Shown here piece by piece: positions 1 to 9,004 of a stretch of DNA of 15,142 nucleotides. How positions within the stretch are numbered: the stretch's first letter is position 1; each line of letters begins with the position of its first letter. Below the pieces are notes generated by a model that was not told the origin of the DNA, searched no databases, and saw only the letters and a list, made by a program, of their open reading frames with translations. The stretch spans positions 1 through 15,142 of the forward strand of contig LSSN01001819.1 of the NCBI GenBank assembly GCA_001970855.1, read 5' to 3'. Position numbers and translations under genes: made by a program. The stretch is from Smittium culicis (taxonomy: Eukaryota > Kickxellomycota > Harpellomycetes > Harpellales > Legeriomycetaceae).

Positions 1-700
1 TATAAAACCAATATAAACAGGCGAAATAAAATTTTTCATGTAAATTTTTTATTTTAAGGGCTATAAATTACACTCCAGTTTAATAATTAACACCTTTTCT
101 TTCACAATCTACTATATCAGCACAAAGATTTTCGACTATGAGATTTGATAAATATAACATTCAACAGTTATATATCTTAAACATAAACGATTCTAGAACA
201 AGCTGAAAAACAAGATACAAAAAATAAATTTATTTGCTCTAATTTTTCAACAGCTATAACGTGAAAAATAATAACGAACATAATCTAAAATTAAAAAATC
301 ATTTTTTATCCTAAATTATATTCGTTTCCAACGAGGTTTTCTATTGAAAACTCGCCTAAAAACTATCATTGATTAATTAGGGCTTCTCCTTATCTGCTTT
401 CACATAAGAATAGTGCTCGATTATTTTTATTTCATGGTTGAACTCAACTTCAATGAACTAAATTCCACCTCATTCGAACAATAAAGCCTAAAAATTACTT
501 TATATAGCTATCACTGCCCTATATGGAATACATTTACTCAATTTAAAGGTAAGTATGCTTATAAATACTTCTTTCGTCGCAAAATTTAGTAAAATCCACT
601 ATTGAGTATCTCTGAGAATAATAAGTTTTTTTTAATCGCACAATAACTTAGCTTTTGATTTAAATCATCACCTCTGTAACCAAAAAAAAAAAAGGAAAAA
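1..700. other. Gene-free AT-rich stretch
   Basis: I see no convincing coding region, RNA gene or strong repeat here. The stretch is A+T-rich with frequent stops in all frames. An 18-base string at 575-592 recurs with two differences at 3004-3021 (same strand); it may be a piece of a dispersed repeat or chance. An A-run at 682-693 precedes the short ORF that follows. Confidence 0.6.
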
Positions 701-811
701 ATGAGAAAAGGAAACCCCTCTCAACTGGCTGAAAACCCCTTATTGATGGCTCAGCCAAAAAAATCTGATAAAATTCCACTGCGTTTTCTTGAGGTTTTGG
801 ATGCGCTCTAA
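701..811 (+). CDS. Short 36-aa ORF, unidentified
   Basis: An ATG at 701 opens a 36-codon frame ending in TAA at 809-811. The peptide begins MRKGNPSQLAENPLLMAQP and is less biased in composition than typical chance ORFs of this window. The frame continues after the stop (FNYQDVKSYQFRYLFKY) before a second stop, so the ORF may be the front of a longer broken gene. It lies just outside the left arm of the foldback repeat, and its downstream part weakly resembles, as protein, the minus-strand frame on the other side of that repeat (LRFLEVLDAL against LRLKVRVWLL). It may therefore be the outer, diverged part of the same duplicated sequence. No domain is recognised. A real independent gene is possible but unlikely. 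Confidence 0.2.
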   Translation: MRKGNPSQLAENPLLMAQPKKSDKIPLRFLEVLDAL

Positions 812-921
812 TTCAACTATCAAGATGTGAAGAGTTATCAATTCAGGTACCTTTTCAAATACTTGTAGATTTGCTTATAGATATGTAAGAGCCAATATCA
901 CTTTATTCGCGCCAATAATTC

Positions 922-1230
922 CGTGGAGCTTTTGTATCCACGTAGCTAGCTATTTAACTATGGTTTCAAAGTTTTATAATAGTAGAGGTATGAATTTCTT
1001 ACAATATTAAGTTTAAGCCGTATATAAGCGGTAAAAAATGAAATATTTTTATCTAGTCAGTATAATTTAAGGTTTGATCTTTATTTTTGTACTAATAGAA
1101 TTGTAACAGATCAAAAAAAATTCCTCCTTTATACGGCTTAAACTTGCACTAAAAAATTCATACCCTCTACCGTTATAAAACTTTGAAACCATAGTTAAAT
1201 AGCTAGCTACGTGGACAAAAAGGCTCCACG
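922..1230. repeat. Foldback inverted repeat with a 42-bp perfect core
   Basis: The left arm (922-1025) and right arm (1130-1230) are reverse complements of each other, separated by a spacer of about 104 bases (1026-1129). Bases 938-979 and 1173-1214 match perfectly over 42 bases. The rest of each arm matches at clearly lower identity with small indels. The outer ends share CGTGGAGC and the inner ends share AAGTTTAAGCCGTATA. Weaker resemblance seems to continue outward to about 830 on the left and 1330 on the right. Both arms encode the same peptide in opposite directions: HVASYLTMVSKFYNSRG on the plus strand on the left, HVASYLTMVSKFYNGRG on the minus strand on the right. A transcript across it could form a long hairpin. 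It could be a foldback or MITE-like element or an inverted segmental duplication; flanking target-site duplications were not found. Confidence 0.9.
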
Positions 1231-1429
1231 ACATAGATAGTGATACAGCCAGGACTGAGACTCCTGAAATCATATTTCTAGTTACAATTTTGATTAATTT
1301 GTCAGTACACCTAACTGAAAACTTTTTTGCGGCTGATTCGCTACCAGCTTTTCTCAACAGCCAAACTCTGACTTTTAACCGCAATTTTGATGGGACTCGT
1401 GCAGCTCTACATACCAGCAAGAAGTCTTT
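1067..1429 (-). pseudogene. Open frame through right foldback arm, no ATG at start
   Basis: On the minus strand a frame of about 120 codons is open from just after a TGA near 1430 to the stop at 1067. It has no ATG at its beginning; the first in-frame ATG is about halfway along (RNMISGVSVLAVS). The N-terminal half is basic (SKLRLKVRVWLLRKAGS) and the middle is hydrophobic (SVLAVSLSMSWSLFVHVASY). The last third lies in the right foldback arm, and the same peptide is encoded in opposite orientation by the left arm. The plus strand is also open across about 1202-1553, so which strand was coding, if either, is uncertain. Base composition here is richer in G+C than the surroundings, which hints at former coding sequence. 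No family is recognised with confidence. Confidence 0.25.
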
Positions 1430-1553
1430 GATTGTTCAACTTTTATATTTAATTAAATTTTGTAGGTTGGGACTCTTATTGTGTCACCTAATATCATTAG
1501 ATCAGGGGTATCATACTAAGTTTGTTTCAAATTGCCACAGATTCTCTATGTGA
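1202..1553 (+). pseudogene. Open frame on the opposite strand, weak piggyBac-like string
   Basis: This plus-strand frame is open for about 116 codons, from after a TAG in the right foldback arm to TGA at 1551-1553, without an ATG near its start. It contains LTENFFAADSLPAFLNSQ followed about 12 residues later by GTRAA. This weakly resembles the DNFFTS...L..L.....GT.R stretch around the second catalytic Asp of piggyBac transposases, but with Glu instead of Asp and an awkward insertion. The antisense frame is also open, so this resemblance may be chance. It ends HRFSM. I rank it as an unproven alternative reading of the same DNA as the minus-strand frame at 1067-1429. Confidence 0.15.
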
Positions 1554-3300
1554 TAAAAATCCCTCTCCGATCCTCATTTAAATCAATTCAAGTCACAAAA
1601 CCAACGAAATATACTAATATTTTTTTTTCCAAGTAGTGTCCCAATAAAAACCCAAAAATTCATTAAGTGGTTTTTTAGCTCACATTGTTCAAATCAAAAA
1701 AATAAAAGCAGGGAAAATTTTGACATTTTCGTGTTATATTGTCTTGAGATTCAAAACGCTCTTTAAAAAATTAACATTTAGACTTCGAATCCTCGTGAGC
1801 AAAAAATCAAGCTGAATCAAATGAAAGGAAAGATATGGAATAATTTCTTGCTTCCTGTACGTCAAATAAAATAAAAGAATGGATTCAGCTGCGAAATAAA
1901 GGCTTTTAAATTCATTTATTCAACTATCAAAATAATCTAAATTTTAATGGAAGTTTTCTATCATCATAAACCCATACCAACTTGAAGAAACTGTAATTAT
2001 AGTTATAGAATCTATTTCCAGTCTGATTAATAGTCAACAGAAAGAAATATCTAAAGTAATTAGGCCTCTTGGTTTTCTTCATACACATTCTAATCTAAAA
2101 CAATTGCGATTAATACCCTCGCATTCGCTGTAATTGTAATAATTCTCATATTCGCATCCTACAGTTATATTTAACCACTTAATCTGATTTAATTCTCAAA
2201 GATTCATCGTTCATTTTTTTAACAGATTTGGTTTAATTAAAATATGTTTATCTTTATCTTAAAGAACTGTTGATTATAGTTCGTTCCATTGATATTTCAT
2301 AAATATTTTGGTCTCAGTCTACTCCAAGATTATTAATAAAATTAATCGACATCGGCGCTTCAAAAAATCACCTTCGCATGTATGATGATCAAAATAATGA
2401 AAATTTAACTCGTTATTCAGAGATAAATATGCTGAAATGGTTTTTTAGCACAATAAATGAGCTATCAATATATTGAAATCATAATAATAGATATAGAATC
2501 TGAAGAATATAAAGAATTAATTTTTCTTTTATATATAACTAGTTTAATTCATCTCACGGGATCACTCAAATACATAGACGCTAGAAATTGAGTGGGGTTC
2601 ACTTAATTTAATGAAAATGTGTTTATATATTTAAGTTTGGTTATTAAATATTCCTGCCTCGATAGATAAAAATAATAAACTTAATTATTTTATACTTTAA
2701 ATAGAAAATGATTTATTGTTAAAAATCAAACTTTAAATTATATTCAGAAAGAAAAATTATATCAAAAGAATATATAATCAAATTCAAGTAAATTTTGTTG
2801 AAATAAAAAAATTAGGATTTAAATCAAACTTTATATCAATTTATAATAAGATAATTTAAAAGTGAAAAAATCAATTACAAGAAATAAATTCAATTTGACT
2901 AAAATAAAATTAAGGTAGCCTTGCTATATAAATATCATATGATAGAATTTTTTTTCTAAGGTATGAACCAAATAATTGAATTAACATAAAAATTTTTTAC
3001 CCTCGTTGCGAAATTTAGTAATCATTAAATCGGTTTAAATTCATTTTAAATGCAGTATAACGAGACATCTGATATTTGATAGCCCACAATTTTTTAATAA
3101 ATAAATAAAAAATAATATGGAAAAATAAAATAAAATCACATAAAAAAGAAATTAAAAATTAATCAAAAATTTAAACCGATTTTGTTTAATACAACTATAA
3201 ACAAAATATTCAGGTATTTACGACTTCAGAAACTCCAAAAAAAAACATAAGGAAGTGAGTTTGAAGCAATAACAAAAGTCTGAAGCTTCATAAGACCACA
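1554..3300. other. Gene-free AT-rich stretch with short inverted repeats
   Basis: No ORF of note is seen on either strand. The sequence is A+T-rich with dense stops. Between about 2640 and 3180 the plus strand is notably A-rich. A 9-base inverted pair (AGCTGAATC at about 1811 with GATTCAGCT at about 1883) and the 15-base pair described separately at 3027-3182 are the only structures found. Confidence 0.6.
3027..3182. repeat. 15-bp perfect inverted repeat
   Basis: AAATCGGTTTAAATT at 3027-3041 is the exact reverse complement of 3168-3182, with about 126 bases of A-rich DNA between them. The stem contains a CGG/CCG triplet that is rare in this DNA, so chance is less likely than for a pure A/T match. 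It could be the termini of a small MITE-like insertion; no target-site duplication was recognised. Confidence 0.6.
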
Positions 3301-3450
3301 TTATTTTACGCAAGAAGGCACCATTAGACCAAGATAGCCACAACCTCCGTCCCCACCCAATATATAACTTTGAATGTTAATTTTAGATAATGATAGGCTA
3401 AAGCTCTTTACCTTTCCTAAGGAGACACAAAATGTGAAACTAATTGTCAT
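3301..3450 (-). CDS. Short 49-aa ORF, unidentified
   Basis: An ATG at 3450-3448 on the minus strand opens 49 codons ending in TAA at 3303-3301. The peptide begins MTISFTFCVSLGKVKSFSLS, and its C-terminal half holds a glycine-rich string, LGGDGGCGYLGLM. The DNA under the glycine-rich part (about 3315-3360) is a local G+C-rich island in an AT desert, which is the main reason for listing it. No family is recognised. Other frames on both strands are also partly open here, so this may be a fragment of an old gene or repeat read in the wrong frame. Confidence 0.2.
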   Translation of the reverse strand: MTISFTFCVSLGKVKSFSLSLSKINIQSYILGGDGGCGYLGLMVPSCVK

Positions 3451-5240
3451 TGAATATAAATTTTATGGATTTAAGAACTTATACCTTATATTTTCAGTGT
3501 TCAAATAGTATAAGTCTAACAAGAAAATAAAAAAAAATTTCAAGCACCAAGAAACCTGAAAGAATAAACATTCAAGAACTTTGGAATTATCAGATTATAT
3601 TTATACGTAGAACCCAAAGCAAAAAATTCGCCAAAAGTTGTCTAAATTATATAAATATTAAATTCTGCATACTATCCTAAAGACTGAATACTAAAAATAT
3701 TGGCTTCTGTCTTATTAGTCATTAACGATCCTAACATTCTCTGGGGATCCCAATAATTCGACTTTTTGGCTTAATCCAGAACTGCAAACCCTTTTATATA
3801 AAAATTGGCTCATTTACTCGATAATTTTTGAGTCTGAATGCGTTGAACACAAAATGATCCAGGTTTTAAAAAAAATTTCCAACTGGCATAGATCTTATGC
3901 TCAAGTAGCTCAGAGTACTTTGTACAAAAGACTAGTCGTTTAATTTGAGATTCAAATTTTATATTTTTATGGGCTTAATAAATATAGAAGTATCTTGAAA
4001 ATTAATCCATCGAATTTATTCTTTTCTAAAAGCGATATTTCCGTATCTCATCTAATTATAGCCCTATCCAGCAGTATATTATATATTATCTAATCTCAAA
4101 AAATATGTCTAAATATAATTTTAAGCTACAAAAAATAAATTATATCGCATAAATACGTATTATCGATAAAAAAACATGTTCAAAGAAAGTGTTCTGCTAA
4201 AACTTTCAATAAATTTTAGTGATTACAGCTGTCGCCTAATTTAATTATATCTAATTAAAATAAACTTCATTATAAATTAATTAGGCTCAAAATAGCACAA
4301 TATTGGATTCGAATCAGTAAAGAATAAAAATCCCATATCTTTCAAAAAATAGAACAAATCTTATTGTTACTATTTTAACCATAAGTATTAAACTATATTT
4401 TATTCAAATCTATTACAAAATAAATAAAATAAAATATTTTCAGGTTTTTTAATTCTCTTCATTAACTTAAATTTAGCCCTCTATTATTTTCCTATAGCCC
4501 TCTGTTTCAACTACGAATCATATTTCAACTATTTTTATATAATCATATTTTCTCCAAGCTCTAAAAAAGTTATTTTATCATTTTTTGGAATATAAATAGA
4601 TAGTCCACTTTTTTGCATGAAAAAGTGTTTTATTTATTCCTTCTTTTTTTTGGATCATATTTTGGAATAAAGTATATTGCTATATTCATGAAAATTTTCT
4701 TAAAATTTACTTAAACTATATACTACCTAACAACCACGAAAACATTATTTATCTTATCAATTTGATATAACCATTATGTTTTATGCTTATTGAACTAATC
4801 AATGTTTCCCCTTTATTACACTATATATACTGTAAAAGAAATATTATTCTATCACGCTTTACTTTATTCTATTATAATCTAGTCAGCTTTAATTTACTTG
4901 GATTTGATTTAAATCTTTTAATCAATTACCCTAAATCATCAAAAAATATTATTCTTAACCTTTTAATTATATTTTTCTAATTTGTAGACTTATTATCGTT
5001 TGAAAAATAATTATTTTAAAAATAATCACTTGCAGAAACCTTTATTATAAAATATAATTATTAGTAAAATCACTGAATTATTTGATTTATTAACAAGAAG
5101 CGAGCCAAAATTTTTGAGCACCATCGTTATAATAATAAATAAATTATATTAAATCCAATAAATAAACTGAATACCTTTAATTTTGTTAACAGCTCATTAA
5201 TAAATAAGCACAGTATCAGGATATTCTAAGACATTATCAT
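3451..5240. other. Gene-free AT-rich stretch
   Basis: No supported gene. A slightly G+C-richer patch at about 3740-3800 is open on the minus strand only briefly (VCSSGLSQKVELLGSPENV) and was not identified. An open frame at 4783-4980 on the plus strand is almost entirely Leu/Ile/Asn/Tyr and starts at an ATG, but looks like a composition artefact. A short hairpin lies at 4234-4286. Confidence 0.55.
4234..4286. repeat. Imperfect hairpin
   Basis: GCCTAATTTAATTA at 4234-4247 pairs with TAAATTAATTAGGC at 4273-4286, allowing a one-base slip, around an AT-rich loop of about 25 bases. The GCC/GGC ends make it stand out from the AT background. It has no T-run placement typical of a bacterial terminator and no adjacent gene, so no role is assigned. 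Confidence 0.45.
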
Positions 5241-5474
5241 TTAGCTGCCATTAAAATTTCTTTCGAGCTTGATAAAAAAACTGGATGATACTTCAATTTG
5301 ATAAATAATATGAATAATTGTAACAATCTGACTACTATTAGATTCTCTGAGAGATTGTAGTTTAAAATCCACACTCACTAACAAAAAATACATTTCTATA
5401 TTATATTTTCTCCTATCAGTGGCAAGTTTTTTCGTAGGATACTCACCAAAAGGTGTCTTGTTTACCAATTGGTA
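5241..5474 (-). pseudogene. Unidentified open frame, possible gene remnant
   Basis: The minus strand is open for 77 codons from after a TAG (5477-5475) to TAA at 5243-5241. There is no ATG at the start; the nearest is internal. The peptide has balanced composition, with a basic N-terminal part (YQLVNKTPFGEYPTKKLATD, then RRKYNIEM) and a middle containing SLRESNSSQIV. This is more protein-like than the Leu/Phe/Ile-only frames elsewhere. Another open frame on the same strand lies about 175 bases upstream (5650-5955), so both could be pieces of one decayed gene. I recognise no family. Confidence 0.25.
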
Positions 5475-5649
5475 CTAAAATAGGTAAAATTAGTCCTTAA
5501 TTAATACTAGGAGACTGTAATTTTAAATAGTAACTCCAGATCAACCCAAACAGTGGCCAAATCTTGTGCCCAGTCAAAAAGCTTATAGTCAAAAAAAATA
5601 TTACCAATAATATTTTTTTTACTTATAAAGCTAAAATAGAAAATTAAAA

Positions 5650-5955
5650 TCATATAGACTGATAAATTGTGCCAAGATTAGTACCAAAAAAATGCCCATA
5701 CATAGAAATAAATAAAATATCCATTAGATTCAGAAACAGTACGCCGCAATTCTGGATCAAAAATAGCTTGGAGCAAATAAGCTGGTCAAAAACTAACCGC
5801 ATATTCCCTAAAATCATATGATGGTATAGTTTCGAATTCTTTTTTGAGAAATTATATCGTATTTGATACATACTATCTACTTGAAAGAAGGGTTTCGTAT
5901 AAACTGAAAAAATTGTTATTAAATATAGTTTAAATTTATACGACTTATATCAATT
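5650..5955 (-). pseudogene. Unidentified open frame, possible upstream part of the same remnant
   Basis: The minus strand is open for about 100 codons, ending in TGA at 5652-5650. An internal ATG at 5871 gives a 73-residue peptide starting MYQIRYNFSKKNSKLYHHMI. The C-terminal half is hydrophobic and would pass for one or two membrane segments. A second minus frame through the same DNA reads PAYLLQAIFDPELRRTVSES, which looks more like a soluble protein, and a third string, KLFDWAQDLATVWVDLELLF, lies near 5520-5590 between this and the next remnant. A frameshifted gene is therefore possible. No homologue is recognised. Confidence 0.2.
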
Positions 5956-5959
5956 GAAA

Positions 5960-8175
5960 TTTGTATGTAAATTTAGATGGTTTAATTAGATATAAAATTA
6001 TTTGATGAAAATAACAAGGTTAATTTTATTGAGAAATGATTTTTATTTTCAGTTTTAAAACTCTAAATATATTGGGCATGAATGGTATCTTTACTCAAAA
6101 CATTTATATATTCATTTTTTAGAGGGTAATTTTTTTATTCATAGAATTAAAATTATTGTGTATAATATAAATGTGTAAACTAATAATTAAAGTATAAATT
6201 CTATTGATTTCATAGTGTTTAATAAAATTGGCTTAATAAGATTTTTAGCCATTAGCTCAATTTTATTAACTCTTGAAAATAATTTTATCTTTTTTCACAT
6301 CGATATCCTGTTCAAAATTAAACCGGATATATTAAATTCTTTTCCATATTTTTTCAAATTTATTTTTTTGTTTCGCTTTTGAAATAATTGTAAATTTTCT
6401 GTCTGGTGTTGCATTTGAATCTGTTGGGCATATTGATTTTACTTGTATATTTATTAGATATGGTGTTCTCAGTTATATCTCTGAAATTTTCTCATAGAGA
6501 AAAGAAATTTATAACATTTTTTGAGGTAGGTTTGATTTTTTTAAATCAAACTAATAATTTTATAAAATCGAGATTATTCCGAGTTTTGGGTATATAATTG
6601 CAAAAATTTTCAATAAATTCTTTTATTTCCCCCAATATTTATAGCTTATTTCACTAAAATAACAGATGTTGAGGTTTTCTATTTCACTCTTGAATATTTG
6701 ACAGTTTGAACTATTTTTTCGGTTCCAACGACTGGCTCTATTTGCTATTATGTTTTCGCCGCTATAGAATGAATACTAGAATGTTTTTTTTTTTAGGCAA
6801 GTATATTAAGTTTACTATTTATCCAATCAATAATTGGTATATCATTTTATTCTATGGAGTTTAATTTTTTTCTATTTTTTTTTTAATTTGTTCTTTTATT
6901 ATGAATTCTTTTATAATTTTTGAAAAATGTTTTTTGAGTTAATATTGGATATATATAATCGATTCTTTGGATATTTAGCTTGTAATTGTGAAATTTCGGC
7001 ATATTTAAGGCTTTTATCTATTATTTCATATTCTATATTTATTTCCAATTTTTGTTTTATAAATCTATCATTTATATTCTTTCACGAATACAATAGCTTC
7101 TATAATCAATTCACGGAGTTTGATTATATTTTTATTGATGGAGGCTTTTAATATTGAATTCATATTGTTCAATGCTGTGTATTTTATTAGTATTTTCTAC
7201 TGGTAAAGTTTTTTCGTTTGATCAGTTTTGATATTCTAAATTTTAATGACCTGCAAGAAAATTCCAAAACTTTAAAGCTTATTACAAGTGCTTTCCGAGT
7301 TTTTTTGGTTTGGATTTTTGAGTTTTTAGAGTTTTCTTTTAAAATTTATTATGATGTGTCTTGTTTAGGCTTATACTATCTCCTTAGTGCATATCATAAT
7401 ATTTTTTTCCCTATTAATTATCAACGAATGATATTTCCAGCTAATATTTTTCTATTGTTTTTAGGAAAAATTCTTGACACTGTTATTTATTTATATCCTA
7501 AAACCTCTGTTTTTTATATTTTTACTTAGATTTCTGCTCTTTTTTTTTATTGATATTTTTATCCAAATTAAATTTAAAAGCTATTTTTTTGATTTTTTTT
7601 TTGATGTAGCTATCTGAGAATGGAATTATATTTGCTACATATAGTGTCTTTGATTAAATAGAATAATTTATACACCTTTTTTCTGCTGATTTTAGGTTTC
7701 AATCTCATAGATTACTTATCTTATTTTTAACTATTTCTAGTGGTAGTTTTTCAGTAAATTTAATTTCTAAACCGTTTAAATTGAAATAACCCTCTAATTA
7801 TCTAAAATTTTTAACTATATAATTTGTGTTAAGTTGAAAATTTGTTTTATCTATAATTAATAAAAAAAATCATTTTTTAATTTATTTCCCGATGCCTCTG
7901 AGTTTAGTTTCAAACTATTTCTCGCAAATTATATAATCACTGATCCCTATTCAAATATTTATTTGATCAACAAAGGCCAGAATTTTATTATTTTCTTCCA
8001 CTAAGTCAATTCCAGATAATTTTTTTATAGTAAATTAGAAGGTCCTCAATCACAAGATTATATAAAAATAGTGATAATAGATTAAAATTCCTTATAACAT
8101 GAGCTATAGGTATCCATTTTAATCATCTCCGACTAATTTAATAATTTTTTTAGGTCCATTATAGACTAATTTAAT
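5960..8175. other. T-rich stretch without a supported gene
   Basis: The plus strand is strongly T-rich here, with many T-runs. The open plus-strand frames at 6406-6597, 6927-7151 and 7218-7529 are almost entirely Phe/Ile/Leu/Tyr/Ser, which is what T-rich DNA gives by chance; two of the three start at TTG. On the minus strand a 50-codon open stretch near 6930-7085 (beginning KNINDRFIKQKLEINIEYEI) has a more ordinary Lys/Glu/Asn-rich composition, and a gene remnant on that strand cannot be excluded. No family is recognised. Confidence 0.5.
6530..6551. repeat. Perfect 9-bp hairpin
   Basis: GTTTGATTT at 6530-6538 is the exact reverse complement of AAATCAAAC at 6543-6551, with a TTTT loop. It is a compact stem-loop without any recognised neighbouring gene. 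Confidence 0.5.
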
Positions 8176-8382
8176 TCAGCCAATACAGTATTTACCTATT
8201 CCATAATTTTTCTTACGTTTATTCAAATAATTCCACTCTAGAATACAATAAGCTTTCTTTTGGCTTAACATCTCCTGGACACCTGTTGCTTTATTCGGGA
8301 ATTTTTTCCTGTCTTTAATCAAAAATTTTGCTTTATTTTTAGTGTGAAAAACATTCCTACTTTTTATAAATCCTGTTTTGTC
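8176..8382 (-). pseudogene. Unidentified lysine-rich open frame
   Basis: The minus strand is open for 68 codons between a TAG (8385-8383) and TGA (8178-8176). It starts DKTGFIKSRNVFHTKNKAKF and contains EMLSQKKAYCILEWNYL. After the TGA the same frame reads IKLVYNGPKKIIKLVGDD before the next stop, so one frame with a single stop spans over 85 codons. There is no ATG near its beginning. The composition (Lys, Asn, Gly, Trp, Cys) is protein-like. It may be a fragment of a transposable-element polyprotein or an unknown gene; I cannot assign a family. Confidence 0.3.
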
Positions 8383-8908
8383 CTAATGTGGGGTTGTTCT
8401 TATATTATAATTTCAATTGGCATAAAATTAATAATGGATTTTTATTCGCTGGAGAGAAGTTAATTATGAATCATGAATCGATAATTTTTTTTTTATTTTC
8501 CAAAAAAAATTTGCAACCCTATTTAAAGATAGCCCCTTTAATTAAGGTTACTATTTGCCAAAAGTAAAAGCACATTTTTTAATTGAACATATTATTTTTC
8601 TAGCTATTATTGATTATCGTCAACTAATTAATTTATAAAATATTTATTTATTTTTTTATAAGTTCCAATTAATATTTCGGTTTTATTAATAAAAATTGGA
8701 CTCATAAAATTATTACACAAAAAAAAGAGCTTTTAGTATATTTTGAAGCATTTTATTTATGATTTTTTGAAATATAAAAAAATTCAAAAATAAAAAAAAT
8801 CTACATAGATAAATATAGATTTTATTATGTAAACGAATAAAATATCCTTCGATCCATATAAAAATCTTTTTTTTCGATTTTAGTTATCAAATTTTTGCTA
8901 AATAACTT
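8383..8908. other. AT-rich spacer before the signal-peptide ORF
   Basis: No coding region is supported. The last 30 bases before the ATG at 8909 are A/T-only or nearly so and show no promoter motif that I can name with confidence. Confidence 0.5.
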
Positions 8909-9004
8909 ATGAAAATCAAAAGTGTTAATATCCTTTTTATTTTAATTTTTTTAATACTTACTAACTACGCCACCATAAATGATACTGATACTACTCAAAA
9001 ATAA
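8909..9004 (+). CDS. 31-aa ORF encoding a signal-peptide-like sequence
   Basis: ATG at 8909 opens 31 codons to TAA at 9002-9004. The peptide has the three parts of a secretory signal: a basic start (MKIKS), a hydrophobic core (NILFILIFLILT) and a small-residue end (NYA) where cleavage could occur. A Thr/Asp/Asn-rich tail (TINDTDTTQK) follows. The architecture suggests the start of a secreted protein. In the same frame, after stops, the DNA continues with coding-like pieces (VTECELKNTATIGIQNTL; the ATG at 9170; LDTNNLPFSIIDPY). Another frame just after the ORF reads NPITDNSNRV, which would suit a frameshift. I infer either a very short secreted peptide or, more likely, the intact front of a decayed secreted-protein gene. 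No homologue is recognised. Confidence 0.4.
   Translation: MKIKSVNILFILIFLILTNYATINDTDTTQK

Noticed and set aside
3893..3985. tRNA-like string with a GTAGCTCAGAGTAC A-box-like motif and a downstream AATTT/AAATT stem
   Set aside because: The D-stem does not close properly, the putative T-loop (GAGATTC) lacks the TTC-A form, and no acceptor stem or anticodon stem could be paired.
4783..4980. 65-codon plus-strand ORF starting at ATG
   Set aside because: Composition is nearly all Leu/Ile/Asn/Tyr/Ser, with no signal or motif; a chance frame in A/T-only DNA is the simplest reading.
6406..7529. Three plus-strand ORFs of 63-103 codons
   Set aside because: They consist almost only of Phe, Ile, Leu, Tyr and Ser, as expected from T-rich DNA. 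Two start at TTG, and no motif or conserved pattern is visible.
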